Assembly (NCBI GenBank): GCA_037355855.1
Contig: CM074766.1
Location: 558,001 to 622,000, forward strand
DNA: 64,000 nucleotides
Source of the DNA: Pseudo-nitzschia pungens
Taxonomy: Eukaryota > Bacillariophyta > Bacillariophyceae > Bacillariales > Bacillariaceae
Direction of reading: 5' to 3'
The notes beneath the pieces are model-generated. The model had not been told where the DNA came from. It saw only the letters and a program-made list of their open reading frames with translations, and made no database searches. This document shows, in pieces, positions 22,920-36,026 of the stretch; within the stretch, counting starts at the first letter, position 1; each line of letters starts with the position of its first letter. The position numbers and the translations under genes are program-made.

Positions 22920-25900
22920 CCGGAGGCGCTGTCCTCACCAAGGAACCGAACATTGCAGTGGGCGAGCGAGCGAACGGTTTTTTTTGGGCGAGAAACTCAT
23001 CAGCGGAAGACTGAGTGGACTCCAGTGGAACAAAGACTCTTTCTCCGTCGAAAATTCCGTCCGCGTTTCGAACAAAGCTCGACACAGCATCGACCAGTTG
23101 TTTTTTGAAAATAATAGATAGACGCAAACATTAGGAGAGGGAAGATGACCAGTCACCACCCGGAAACAAGATCTCTTGTGCTTTCGATTGCATTCACATC
23201 AGTTGTGTTTTGAAAAATCGAAATGAATCAATTGTTGGCTTTCGCTTCGTTGGGCGTCGTGGCATGCTTTGGAATGCAAACACGTTGTGCTGCAGTTTGT
23301 TGATTCGAGTAGACTCGAAATTCGAAGAGAAGTCGGTAACAAATAATAATGCTCTCCATTTGGCACCGTATCTTTTTGCAGGAATTCTATGGTCGAATCG
23401 TTACAAGGAATAGAATAAGTAGTACCGCGCCCATTGACTTGACGGATTGAAACGCCCATTGGGCTTCGATTGATGTACCCGCAGCCATTTCTTTCGGGAT
23501 ACAGAGTATGGTATCACTGGCCCAACAATCTACGAGGATTTTCGGTCCAACTGTATTCAGTGGTTCGTTCATTTCATTATGTGTTATGCATTGTTCGCAT
23601 TGTGAACCAAAAACCATTGCAGATTTGACGTAAGGCATGCTCTGCTGGCAGCCTTCACCACCTTGATATTGGCGTTGCTGGTGAGACCTTCCGCACTGCA
23701 AAATCATCGACAAAGACCAAATTTCATGCACATTTGGTAGTACCATATCCTTTTTGATTTCATCTGAAAATCAATACAACATGTAACAGTACTACTACTA
23801 GAGGACAAGTAATGCCCGACAGTAGTCCTCCTCACTGTTTGGAATAACCTTTCGTTTGGCCATCAGTGGAAACTTGCTGGACCAAGAGGATGATATTTAC
23901 TACATACAAGCCTGGTCAAATTCCCAGAGAACTCTCATCAAAAAAGAAAATCTATAATACGAGCAGATTAGTAGTATTGTGAAGGAGATATGTACCAAAA
24001 ACACTGTCTGTCACTTGTTGCTGGTGAAGGAAGAACATTCGAACTGCTGGGAACAAAGAAGGAGTCATGCTGTCAACATTCAAAACAGACCCAGCATACT
24101 AGTAGTAGTAGGAATGGGAATTTGATCCATGCAATACTGAAAAATGAAACACTAATGTTTTCGTATTACTAGCAGTACTACTACTACTAGAAGTAGCAGG
24201 CAGCAGGAGTCTTTACCATAGCTGCCACAAACGCTGCCACAAACATTGGAATTGAAAGTTCATAACATATCTCCTATTCACCCCCCGCACTCCTTACTAC
24301 TACATGAAAACAATGGTCGTGCCAGCTACAGTAGTAGTTCTTGGAAAGACGAGGTTTTCATTCCAGGAGATAGTTCAGTTATTGCTCTTTTGGAAGCAAG
24401 GAAGACTACTAGCGTAGTCTTTCGCGACCCAAGATACGAAGGAACGAAAATTTGTCGGGAGTGCATCTTGTTAGCATGACACGATTGGATATTGGATCCG
24501 AACATCCGAAACGATGCTCTTGGTTCAAAAGCAGGAAGATTTGGAAAACATCAGCACGTGGCAGGCAGTCTGCTTGCAACAGGTCGATGCACACCGTTCC
24601 AAGCCATGCCATGCGCCGGGGTGTTCGGTGGAGAACGACTGGTGACGGCGTCACCCAAGTGATTCCTGTTTTCGGAATGTCAAACAGGGGTGGGAATGAA
24701 AACGAATAGTGCCAGCGCTACCAGTGGCATTCCTGGTGACGGAATCGAAGCTGAACGGGACGGAACGCCGTCAACTGTTCGGATCGAGTCGGGGACACGA
24801 TCGGCAGGAATGGAAGAACTCGTGGCTTGCAGAGAAAGCGAAGCAAAGCAAGACGAGACAAGACCACGCAAACTCTCGTGACCACATGTTCTGGGTTTAT
24901 ACCGTAGACCGAGCGACGGACTTTAATCTACCTTTTCAGTACAATTGTTTTTCTTCCATTCCACGACTAAAGAACAATCTCCATATCACATTCCACGAGA
25001 GCAACCCGAAGGGTCTGCTAGTTCGCCGTTTTTGTCACGGCCGTTTGGCATCGGATTTCGGTTCGCTATTGAACGGAGGGTGACGAATCTAATTCCAAGG
25101 AACATTGTCTACTTTTGGGACGAACGCTGTGACAGCGACAAAGCATGAGTAATATCCTTTTCATCACCGATGATAAAATAAATATGTGCATCCTTTCACG
25201 ACATGAGGATTAACGGATGATGGAGAAGAGTTTCCGTCGAACAACCGATGACATCGAATTCGTTAGTAACGTCACTTTGTGACATCGATTGTCCCGGGAC
25301 GGAGTATAAGGTCCGCCCGAAGGCATCGGCATTTAGCATCTGTTAGAAGCCTGCTTTAAAACGAGAAGAAAAGGAACAGAAAACACCGATGACATCATTC
25401 CATTGTAGAAGTGTCATCGCCCATGTTTGAGCGAAAGAAGATGTCACGAATGAGACGAATTGCAGCAAGACTATGTGCACTATTCTCATTGGCTCTATAT
25501 TTATATTGGATAAATTTGTAGGTGGCATCATTCCTTTTGTACTCCGATCAAAGCACTAAAGTAATTGAAGCAAACCTTAAGGTTACTTGGTAGTACATTG
25601 TTCTTCAAGTCGGAGTATGTTTGTGTGTTGGTACATGTTGCACTTTCACCGCCTATTAGTTGATTTTGTCGACTGCTCCTCGAAAGAACTGCGTCAGTAG
25701 TGAGTGTTCTATGGTGTTCAGGTCTTGAAGCTACTAATTGATTGGGTTGTAGAATAGTTCTTGCTACAAAAATAGTCGCACAATTCTTGGAGATGCATGT
25801 TCGTAACAATAAGTTTGGGAAATGTGTTTCTCTTCCAAGAATTCCACAGAAAGCTAATTAAGATAAAACAAATACGAAAATAAGTAATACCGTTGTCGTA

Positions 25901-27442
25901 GAACCTTAAGTAAGTTACCGTGGGATTATGATTATCTTCCAAGAAGGTAAGAAAAATCTTTTCGTTTCGTTGTACCGGTATTGGGTCCATGCCGAGTCAG
26001 CATTGTTTGAAAGTCAAAGCAAACGACACTTAGATGGGAACTACCGTATTAATCCACAAGAGAATGAATCTCCCAGAAGCCCGCCAAAACTCATTCGATC
26101 GTCAGACTTCTTTTCCGTAGCTCAATGTACCGGTAAGATTACTGAACACCACGGTCCCAAAGCTGCTTTCAAATTTGTTCACCTTTGAGAAGAAGCGGGT
26201 TCGGTCCTGCGGTCCTGCACGTGATCCCGGTCACAGGAAGCCAATGGGAGTCCTGCGATTTTCATTATTCTTGGACACTTTTCACACGTAATTTGGGGCT
26301 TAGGTAATTTTTCCTTAAGTAGAAACCGTGTGTCATTTGTTTCGATCGTCAAGAATTGTACATTGTTAGCGTACTGATTCCGCTCTCGGATGAGTCTCAT
26401 TTGTAATACTCCAACCAATATATTCTAATGCTGGAAAATTCACGACAACTACCGCGAACTGGCCCCGCGAGAAGATTGGGGATATTTTTTTGTGCTTGTA
26501 TTCCCTTTCACAACACGGCACTTCTTCCACGGTACCGTAGAGAACTACTACGGGAGTAATGTTCGGGCAGTGAGCTACGTAACTGACGAGATACGCAATT
26601 TCGCAGTACTTGTAGTACATTCCGAATGGTACTCCCGCCAAAACCATCCTTGAATTACGATAGTGCAACCACAGATCGGCATCCTTTTTAGACGTATTGT
26701 TTGGATCCTACACATAATATTATCTACCGGCAGTAATTACTCGTACTTGTGCTCCATTTATGTTACATTTTTTTCTGTACCGGTACAGTGGATTCTCTAC
26801 TGGTACCGTCATTCGTGATCCTCAATACTTTGTTGCAATTCGACTACGAAAACACGCGTAAGCGTACACATATGGAATTAATCAAGTACACTACCGTTGG
26901 TCCACTTTCAGCCAGTATCATGTTTTAAGGCGGGCAGAGTTTTCACAAAAAAAGTTTTACATCAACTCATCCCGGAAACTGCAGACCACTGCCAACGCAA
27001 CGCAAACATCTGCCAACCAAAGAGTGTCAACACCAATCAACACAAACTAAGACGACAACAAGAACACAAGGCTTGGGTGTCTCCACAATTCCTAACTTTG
27101 TATGCATAGAACAACGACAGCCTCTCATATCTTCCACCAGCTGGTCGATCAACAGACACTTGGCACCAATCATCGCAACCTCTGATCCAACCAAAGCATT
27201 GATCAACGCCAAATCCATCCGAAAATCAGACAGCATTGTTTTCTACCAATCATCATTCATCCATTTATCTCTCGATGATCCATTCTTTCGGTCACCGAAT
27301 TCGATCCTTGTCTGTTTTTGTTGGCTTTTGCCCCATCTCGATTTTCTCTGAACTCTCTCTCAGCTGCAGGGATTGAATTGTTTCCACTCGAGTGATTCAT
27401 TGGTTGATTCATTGATTGGATTTGAAAGCACCGGAGTCCATC
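22920..27442. other. 4.5-kb gene-poor AT-rich stretch
   Basis: Only short ORFs without coding-like codon use. It includes (TAG)n/(TAC)n trinucleotide patches around 24100 and 24175 and three TACCGGTA octamers (25972, 26128 and 26779). The last ~150 bp before 27443 is the likely 5' UTR/promoter of the cyclin. A non-coding RNA gene cannot be excluded by eye. Confidence 0.55.
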
Positions 27443-29450
27443 ATGAGCAGTTTGTATTATCAACACCGACAGCACGAGCAACAGCAACAACAGCAACAGC
27501 ACTATCGGTATCACGCACAACATGCACAACACGAAGTAGCGCAATCGCATTCCCACCACCTAGAGCGACACCGCCATCATTCGCAGCCAAACTATCCTGC
27601 GCACTACCACTACGAACACCAAGACCACTCCCAATCGCAATACAATCACCGCAACCAAGAGAAGATTCCCACGCCGGAGCACGATTATGCCAGGTATCCC
27701 ATCCACGCGTCCCCACACTCCCAAGCTGCTGCCAACAATGGCAACCATCACGCTCAAGAGGAACACCTGCGTTCATCCTTCCGACAAAAACGGGAAGAGC
27801 TCCTCGATACGCTCTCCGCGAAGATCTCTCTAGAGTCCAAGAACTATTGCCTGGACAGCTACTTTCCCCGCGAGGTGCTGCCGCCGAACACGGGTCTTCC
27901 CCGCCAGCAAAACGTGATACGTGGAGCATGGCGAGAGAAGATTTGCCAATGGTCTTACAACGTGGTGGATCACTACAAGCTGCCCCGGGAAATTGTTTCC
28001 ATTTCCCTCAACTACTTTGATCGGTACATGGCCACCCTAAGCACCGCGGAAGGCTCTACCAAGCAAAAGGAACCCACGGATTCCGCATGTGGAAACGAGT
28101 CGGGCGATCTGGCTCTGCTCGCATCGCTGGGGACCCTTCACCTCGCCACCAAGGTGCATCTCACGAACCACAATGACTACGATCCCGAACTGGGTCCACT
28201 CGAAGAGCAGCACTACAAGATTCCCAGTCTGCAAAGCCTGGCAACACTCTCGAGAGGTCAGTTTGGTCCCGAATCAATCGTGGAGATGGAAAAGCTCCTC
28301 CTAAAAGCCCTCGACTGGAAACTCCACCCACCGACCCTCTTTGCACTCATGACTTCGCTGCTAGACCTGATTCCCACCCTCGAGGACGATCCCGTTGACG
28401 GCCTCAAGAAATCCATCCGAGACGAGTTGTTCGAGGCTTCGATGTATCTCGCCGAGCTTTCGGTCTGCGACGTCTTTTTTGTGGAACGACAGATTCCCTC
28501 GAGCACGATTGCGCTGGCATCGATTTGCACTGCCATGGAGAATCTTATGGGATTGATGTCCGGTTTCGAAGCCAGCCACTTACGGGGAAGTGGCTGTTTC
28601 TCCGAGCATCACCGTCGGCGGTTTGTCGACACCTGTGCGGATCGACTCGGCCTGGGATGCAAGACCGCCCGCGATCAGACACAGTTTCAGCAAGCCCTCG
28701 AACGACTCCTCGCTATTCACAAGGGAGCCGAGGAGAGCCTGAGCTGTCAGGAGGTGGAAGCGGACGTCGCAAGTCCCACGACTCCCCTCGATGAGGTCCA
28801 GCAGCGCTGCAGATCCGATTCCTACAATCCACCCACCAGTCCCTCGAGCATTGCCGATATGAGCATGTCCACGATCAACACGTGCGTGAACTCGTGCATC
28901 CACTCCATGGCCGAAACAACCATTGGTGAAGGAGAAGGCCGCAATCCGAATCTCAAGCGAGGAGACAGCATGAGCGTTCCGACGCGCAAGCGAATCCATG
29001 GTGTCCTCCATTGTCACGAGAACCGAATCCATGGTGTCCTCCATCGACTGCCACGTCACTACCAGCGCGATGAGGACCAACAGCATGATGACGAACGGCA
29101 CCTGCAGCGGACGAGACACACCCGAATGTGCAGACGATCAAGCTAGCAGTTGCAACAACTCCAACAACTTTCGTTACTCGCCCTCTCCCCAGAGCGACGC
29201 CGACCACGAGGCGGTTTGCGAGCCCGAAGATCCCCGAATTGCCGACTTTCGACGCCGGGTCGAGGCCTCCTTGGTGGTTTCGTCCGACAACGGTAGTGAT
29301 CACTACCGAAGAGAGGTTTACCATGAAGATTGTCGCGACGGAAAGCACTTGCAGCCCCAAGATGACTCCTACCGGAAGAGAAGGACAACGCATCGTTTTC
29401 TCGCCAATGCCTCGATGATGTCCTGTTCTCCCATTGTTGCTCTTCGCTAA
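27443..29450 (+). CDS. Cyclin, diatom-type, with an apparent frameshift near its C-terminus
   Basis: Starts at ATG 27443. Residues 1-110 are Gln/His-rich. The cyclin box begins at about 155 (RGAWREKICQWSYNVVDHYK, then REIVSISLNYFDRYM) and its second fold runs to ~430 (LDWKLHPPTLFALMTSLLD). Cyclins activate CDKs, and diatoms carry an expanded set. The same frame continues to a stop at 29146, but past 28990 its peptide is His/Arg-rich and poor. The +1 frame from ~28990 to 29450 has strongly biased codons and acidic, SP-containing sequence (FRYSPSPQSDADHEAVCEPE), so I take it as the true C-terminus. The switch falls at a 33-bp tandem duplication (28991-29023 and following). The cause is either a real indel, an assembly error or a small unrecognised intron. 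Confidence 0.8.
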
Positions 29451-30728
29451 CCGTGGGAAACATCACAAAAAAATACGAAGTATTGATCCCGGACCACACA
29501 TCCAAAAAACAGAACCCACGGACCGCCATCTCGATCATTACTCACCGGGAACACACAACCCTAATACAAACACTACACAAGCCAAGAAAAAAAACTACCC
29601 AACCAACACCCAAGAGAGGGAACAAAGAATTGGGTGGAGCCGGAAGTGATATTCCTTTTGTTCACTCGACGCTTCACATCCTACCGAGGCAGTACATGCA
29701 CCAAGGTGCTCTTGTTCGCTCTATCTCTCGCTATAACACTCTCTTCATGGCTCCCGCTAAGGACACATCTCATCCAACCTATGACTATACCACTCACTCG
29801 TTCTATACACACCGACGAGCAGCGGCTCTCCTTTCGAGGCAAAACGGAGGCAAACTCATCTTCGACAATGAGAGAGACCTTCGTCATACGCACCACTACA
29901 CCAATACTATTACAATAGAATACCGAAAAATAAAAAAGAAAAATTTTGAATCCCGTTCTTTTTTAGACACAGTTTTCACCATGCCCGACAGCCAATATGC
30001 GAAGTCTTTTCGAAACGTTTCAGGATCATCGTTCGAACGCCGTGCCTCGACACCAATGGTTCGGTTCGTGAAGCAAACGGCTTTGTTCGGATAGCAATTG
30101 CGACTCCTCTCCGTTGCGTTGGATGGTGTTGGCGCTGGACACCTCCCCGCAGTACGGGAGCGGACTTGCAGTGAACGGCTGGGCAGCCAGCCAGCCAACG
30201 CCATTCCCGAGCAAGTCGCAATCCCAATGCCGAAAGGAAAGAACGAACCAACCAACCAATCAACAAGGGCAGGACCGGTGGCATCGCAATGGGATGGCGC
30301 ACCAAAGCCGGAAGCCAAGCCAATCGAACAATTCGATAGCAACCAAATAAATCGAGTGCTGCCGGGGTCCATTCACTCGTCCCACTGCCCGTCCCGTGGC
30401 GTTGGTTGGGGACAAGAAAGAGAGAGAGAGAGACAGAGCGGACGAAGTGACCCGATTGGCAACCTGCGCATGCGCTCCCTGTCGTTCGGGTTTGCTGCGG
30501 GGCCATGCACCGTCTCTGTTTGACACAGGGGGAGACGGGACCGATGCCACGACACACCAATATCAAATCATTAGCTTTGCCTTTTGCGGTTCGAGACCAC
30601 AAAACACGTCGAACAATCTTTGCAGCAGCAGCAACAGCAACAGCGGCAAAAAGTCGGAAGGAATCCGCCCCTTGGCGACAGAAGCAGAAGCGGCACACGA
30701 AGCGGCGGCGGCGGTGGAAGCAGCGGGA
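29451..30728. other. Convergent intergenic region
   Basis: Holds the cyclin 3' UTR. A 213-codon open stretch (29453-30094) has no ATG at its start and no coding-like bias. Poly-Q-like CAGCAG runs near 30630 are antisense to nothing coding. Confidence 0.5.
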
Positions 30729-32912
30729 TCACGCACTCGATCCCGCAAACATGCGCACGATTTCGGACTTTTTGATCTCCACAAAGCGCGAGAGGCAGTC
30801 GCTGACCCCGTAGGATATCAACACAGAATCTTCCTCCGAGGGATCCTTCTTGACTTTCTCGATCATTCCCATCACAAAATGGATGCGCGGGCAGTCGTGA
30901 ATGGTTTCGGCTAAGCGGAGTCGACCCATTTTCCGAAAGGTCAGCGGATTCGCATCGGAAGGGGGGTTCTTGCCGCCCCCGTAGTAGTCGTAGTCGTGGT
31001 GGTGCGAATCGTCCGTGCCGCGTTCCGGATACCCGAGACAAAACATTCCGGTCTTGGCAACGATCGTGTAGGGTTCCTCCGGAAGAAACGCAATGAATCG
31101 GGACAGGTACGTATTGGGGATCACGTCTTTCGGCAAACTCTTACCGGGGAATTTTGTTTTCGGATGCACGACGGCTACCAACAATTCCTGGTCATCATCG
31201 CCACCACTGTTGTTGTCGTTGTCGTTGTTGTCGTAGTCATGGTTGTTCAAATTGTCATTGTCGTCGTCATTGACGGGGCGAAGGGTCTCGCGGATCAAGT
31301 TCCGTTTCACACGGACACAGCACGCGGAGCCGCGATCGCTCAAAAAGAGTGTCTCGATCTTGCGATACTTGCGGGCCTCGATCGTTCGGAACGACGGAAC
31401 CGCTTGGTTCGGTCCGGGGTTTTTCTTTCGATCGGCGGCGTTTGCTATTTCAGCGGGCCGCATCCGGCTGTCGCAAGGTTCGTCCAGGTCCACGCGGCGG
31501 ACGTCGTTGGGATTGTGTCGGGGGTACATCAGGACCTTGGCGGTGCGGTGGGCGTCGGCACCAAAATACAACAGATTTTTCTCGATCGATCGGACTCTCC
31601 TCCCTCTGATAACGGTGCCGTCGTGGCTGCCGACCGGGCAGGACGTGTAGTTCCGCGCCCACACTTTCAACGCCAAGGTCCCATCGCGATGGTTGCCGTG
31701 GATGATGTCGCCGGCGTCCCGTTTTTCCCCAAAGGCCGGAGGAATTTCGACGAAGGAATCGGGAACCTTGTGGTGTTCGGAGGATGGGTGCGCCGAGGAA
31801 ACCAACTCCAGTTCGATGGGCGAAATGTACATTGTGGAAGACAGGTACAATTGCTCGTTTTCGGCGTCGTTGCCCAGGTTGAACAATCGAAAATCGTCGT
31901 ATCTGGGAAAGAAAAAAGGTTCCGCTTTCTTTCGACGATTTTTGAGCAATAAACTGGGGTCGGCGGCAACGGGTCTCAGGTCGACCGTCGTGTCGAGAAC
32001 GACGTTCAGGTCGGCATCCATCAGGGACACACCCAGGTAATCGGTTTTGTTGATCTTGCGCAAGGGGATGTCCCACGACCCACCGAAAAAGTTGGCAAAG
32101 GTCGTTCCGTCGTAGCAGTTGTTCATGTGCGTGACGCGGTAGACGGAAACGTATTGCGGCATGCTCGTCGTCCCGGTGGTGCCATCAAAGAGGGACCGCC
32201 ACGATGCGTTGTTCCGGTAGCGCTCCGGCAGCCTGGCAATGCAGGGATTCATCTCCGCCAGGTGGAGTTTGTTGGGCCACATGTTTTCCGGACGGGACGA
32301 GTATCGGTCTCGGAGAAGGTCAAAGAATTCCTCGTCCCCAGCGGCGGTGTCGTTGGAGAGAGCGTCCCTCTCCTCCGGCGAAAGAATCATGCGATGCTTC
32401 GGGGGGATCGACGAGAGAAAATGCGTTCTGGCGTGCTCGATCCTGGGGCCGAAGGAGTCGTATCTCCAGAACCTGGCCCGTTTCTGACGTTTCGGATGTT
32501 TTTGTTCTTTTGGTTCCTTTTTCTGCGGGGTTTCGTCCCGGGGATGTGGCGTTGGAGCGGCCTTTGCAGATTTTTCGTGAGAAGGTTTTGTTTCTGAACC
32601 TGTTTCGTGAAATGTTTTTCTCATGGCAGTTGATGCTGTAGCAGCTGGAGCTTCAGCTGCAGCTTCAGCCTTTAGTGGTTGTTCTGCTACCGGTTTCACC
32701 AACGACTGATTAGTTGGAGACGACGACGAGGAAGAGCTCCACTTGATTGCGGTTGCCGTGTTTATCTCGCGGGGGAGGTCAATTTGGTTGCCGTTGCCGC
32801 AGTCGGACTGTAGAGAAAGAGAAAGGTTGAGATAGGTCAAAGTAGCGAGGCAGAAAATGCAGCTTCCGAAGAACAATCTGCCAACGAACAATCTTGTATC
32901 CTTTCGTTTCAT
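30729..32912 (-). CDS. Type II (Golgi-like) membrane protein with glycosidase/glycosyltransferase-like C-terminus
   Basis: 727 codons, single exon. A short basic cytosolic end (MKRKDTR) is followed by one membrane helix at ~9-34, then a Ser/Ala/Pro/Lys-rich stem to ~150 and a lumenal domain of ~570 residues. This is the classic Golgi type II layout. In the lumenal part, DDFRLFNLG and the end IHFVMGMIEK…SVLISYGVSDCLSRFVEI resemble GH130/GH43-like beta-propeller phosphorylase families, where a similar ISYG..D segment closes the fold; this is by eye only. An Asn/Asp run at ~560-590 is a low-complexity insertion. Several NxS/T sequons fit lumenal exposure. The substrate is unknown. ATG confirmed at 32910-32912. 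Confidence 0.75.
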   Translation of the reverse strand: MKRKDTRLFVGRLFFGSCIFCLATLTYLNLSLSLQSDCGNGNQIDLPREINTATAIKWSSSSSSSPTNQSLVKPVAEQPLKAEAAAEAPAATASTAMRKTFHETGSETKPSHEKSAKAAPTPHPRDETPQKKEPKEQKHPKRQKRARFWRYDSFGPRIEHARTHFLSSIPPKHRMILSPEERDALSNDTAAGDEEFFDLLRDRYSSRPENMWPNKLHLAEMNPCIARLPERYRNNASWRSLFDGTTGTTSMPQYVSVYRVTHMNNCYDGTTFANFFGGSWDIPLRKINKTDYLGVSLMDADLNVVLDTTVDLRPVAADPSLLLKNRRKKAEPFFFPRYDDFRLFNLGNDAENEQLYLSSTMYISPIELELVSSAHPSSEHHKVPDSFVEIPPAFGEKRDAGDIIHGNHRDGTLALKVWARNYTSCPVGSHDGTVIRGRRVRSIEKNLLYFGADAHRTAKVLMYPRHNPNDVRRVDLDEPCDSRMRPAEIANAADRKKNPGPNQAVPSFRTIEARKYRKIETLFLSDRGSACCVRVKRNLIRETLRPVNDDDNDNLNNHDYDNNDNDNNSGGDDDQELLVAVVHPKTKFPGKSLPKDVIPNTYLSRFIAFLPEEPYTIVAKTGMFCLGYPERGTDDSHHHDYDYYGGGKNPPSDANPLTFRKMGRLRLAETIHDCPRIHFVMGMIEKVKKDPSEEDSVLISYGVSDCLSRFVEIKKSEIVRMFAGSSA

Positions 32913-33879
32913 CGTGACTGCCTCAGGTATCGGGAAGATTCCAAAAGTTGTTGTTGGGCCTGGTTGCTGGTGGTTCTGATTACAACGGGGCGGAAGTTAT
33001 GTTGTTTGTCTTTCTGTGTTCGTACCGGGTCGTACACACGTAACCTTACTCGCAACAGCCTGCAGCCTGCACAAAATCGACGAAAAGCGAAGCTTGTAAA
33101 ATAAGTTAAAATTAATTAAGGTTTACTGAATCCTGAATATTGACTAAGATTACTAGTAGTAATTACTAATACTGCTGGCGTCGATCGTTCTGGAGCGGTC
33201 GGAAATAGAAAAACGAGAGCAACGCTCAATACGTTTTTTTTTAAAAGTTTTTAAAAAAAATAATGATATGAACTTACAGTGAGATTAATTTTAAAAAAGG
33301 TTAACTCTACATAACCACGATTCAAAATTAAAAGGGGGGAAACTAAAAATCGTTTCTTTTTCGTTACGTTATTACTCCGTAGTAAGGTTAGTACGAAGTA
33401 CGAAGTAATTTTTATTACGCACTTCGTTCGATACCTACGGGCATATACGATACTAAATGTACGAACACAGACCATAAGACGTACCGGTAGACCGGGTATG
33501 CATCCTCCGATCGGAGCAAACAGAATAATGCCACATGGCACGTTTGTCCCGGTAGAACCATCCTCAAAACGGTAGGATACGTGCGCTGAGGAATTTTCCT
33601 TCTGCAGTTTTGCCGGAGATGCGGGTCATTTTGATTTTTTTTTTCTCAAGGAAGGGAAGTAAGGTTTAATGTTAACCTTAGTGATCGCAATTATGACAGA
33701 TGACTGGCGGTCATGTGATTGATTCATGGGAGGAAACAATCGTCCTTCCCCTTCTGCAGGATTCTCAACAAACTAATCCAGTCAATCGAGAATGTAGATT
33801 TTTTTGAATTTGAAGTGAATAGGGACATAACGCCTCACAAAACATCATAAACCACGAAACAACAATAATAGACTCCACG
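32913..33879. other. Divergent AT-rich promoter region
   Basis: No gene seen. Contains one TACCGGTA (33483) and poly-T/A runs around 33235-33300 and 33640. It should hold the promoters of both divergent secretory-pathway genes. Confidence 0.5.
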
Positions 33880-34978
33880 ATGACCAAATTCTCGGGTGCA
33901 TTCATGGTTGCCGCCACCGCCCTCATGGCGAGCGCCAACGCCGTCGAATTGACCGTCGACAACTATGAGGAAATGACCGCGGGAAAAACGGTCTTTATCA
34001 AGTTCTTTGCGCCGTGGTGCGGACACTGCAAGGCCATGGCCGCCGACTGGGACAAGCTCGGAGATGCCTTTGAGGGGCACGACGTTGCCCTCATCGGTGA
34101 GGTCGACTGCACCTCCTCCGATGGCGACGTCCTCTGCGAACAATTCAGCGTCGATGTGCGTAAATTACTGTTGTGATACTTATCTGGCTATCGTGTGGCA
34201 TCGTGTCGTATCGAGGAGCAATGATCTTTCATTGAGGCGGCGCAGCGCAGGAAATCAAACGACGGATGCATTCGGTCGATGATTTTATTGTCGCTGATTG
34301 CTCTGCACCAGTCGTCTTTTGGAAGTTTTGTGGAGATCACCATTGCTTTTCGACAGGGCCAACTCACCGTTGTTTTCTCTTGTTGTTACTGCGTCACTAT
34401 GATGCAACACAACGTTCCATAATGGTTCGTTCGATCCCGCGCAACTGAACGGAACGCTACACGACAAAAATCATCCATGCCTTTGACGACAATGACAATG
34501 ACAATGACAGGGATTCCCAACGTTGAAGTGGGGAGAACCCAGCGGACCAGAAGACTACAACGGTGGACGCGATTTCGGATCCTTGAAGGCTTTTGCCGAC
34601 AAATACGTCACCAAGCCCGTTTGCAGCATCTTCAAGATCAGCGAGTGCTCCGAAGCCGAAAAGGCCGCGATCGCTGCCGTCGAGGCCAAGTCGGACGACG
34701 AATTGATGGAGGTCTCCAATGGCATTGCGGAAAAAGTCCAGGAGGCGGAACGCAACTTCGAAGTGGAGGTCGACAAAATCCAGAAGAAATACGAAAAACT
34801 GACGGACGAACTGAACTCGTCCCTCGACAAAATCAAGGAAGAGTCCAACTTCAAGTTCCTTCAACAGGTCATGAAAAAGCGTAATTTGAAGGTTCCATCC
34901 ATGGATGGTGACTTTGACGAGGATATTCCCGACGACGATGACGACGACGACGACAACATGAGAGGAGGAGAACTCTAA
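33880..34978 (+). CDS. Protein disulfide isomerase, single thioredoxin domain plus ERp29c-like helical domain
   Basis: Two exons, 33880-34155 and 34511-34978, give 247 codons. The 355-bp intron is phase 0 and splits SVD from GFPTLKWG, the normal continuation of a PDI thioredoxin fold. Residues 1-21 are a signal peptide. The active site is WCGHC with Cys 47 and Cys 50, so the domain should be redox active. The second half (~120-225) is all-helical and Glu/Lys-rich, resembling the ERp29c domain of PDI-D proteins. The C-terminus is an Asp run followed by NMRGGEL, which is not a canonical KDEL-type signal. It acts in the ER lumen on disulfide formation in secretory proteins (family knowledge). 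Confidence 0.9.
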
Positions 34979-36026
34979 ACACAGACGCAAATATACAATA
35001 CAGTGGTTCTGTCTTGTTTCGTTTTTTCTGGTGCCATTCCCTTCCAGCAGTAACATGAATGTAACAACAGCTCTTTTACGAAGATTTTGTGTCTCATAGA
35101 CGAGTGTTCCCTGATGTGTTTTGTTACAATCATTGGAAAGATGATACAATGTGGTAGTGACCGTTAAAAAAGGAATCGAAAACCCAGAACAAATGATACG
35201 TGCCAAGACCGCAAAGAGTCACTTTATTGAGGTCATGGATGGGATGGGATGGGATGTCGAGCCTTTGAGACAAAGATCTCGTCAATCCAATCGATAAATC
35301 GTTTCGCAGATTAGTCGCATTCTGTGTACTCGGATGTGATATTTTGTTGGCTGCTTGTAGCTGATCATCTATTGCAGTTGTTGCACTACAGGGAAAGGTC
35401 TGATCTGAGTAACCAAGTGGTCATTGCCGCTTTGCTCTTTGTTCCATATAACACGTAGATAGGAAGCATCCAATCCTGGAGTTTGAGTGTATTTAGACAC
35501 ACAAACGCACACATACACCGAAGTTTGTGGTTCGTGACGGCATAGATTCGACTCCTGTTTTGCATTCACGATGCCATATAGAATGAATCCAAGGCATTGC
35601 TTTGGCGTTGGGTATTGCTGTCATTCATTAAGATCGTTGACTATACCAACCTCCCATCACTTGCAGGGGATACGAACCTTTCACGTAAACTCTTCACAGT
35701 ACGCAAAGGTTAGGCGTCTCGTGAAAAAATTGACAAGGCCATAACGATAAAATAGTTCATGGAAACGAAACGGTTCGAAGTAGATTGAATGTATCGTCGG
35801 TGGAAAAATAGTGCCCGACTATTGCTAAGATATGTTTTTTCTTTCACAAGTGAATGATTATTATTTTTGTTACATGAGAGACTACGCGTGAGGGATCACG
35901 AGATAGATCCCCGGACTACAAAAGTACACAGTTCCAATCAATTGTCGTAGTCTCGTTGGAGCTCCGAGGATGTTGTTAGCATTGAATTGTTTCATACATA
36001 CATGTACTATTTCATCACCAAATGAT
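34979..36026. other. Convergent intergenic region, no gene seen
   Basis: AT-rich, no coding-like ORF. It holds the 3' UTRs of the two convergent neighbours. Confidence 0.5.

Noticed and set aside
29453..30094. 213-codon open frame after the cyclin
   Set aside because: No ATG start, no codon bias and it lies in the cyclin 3' UTR.
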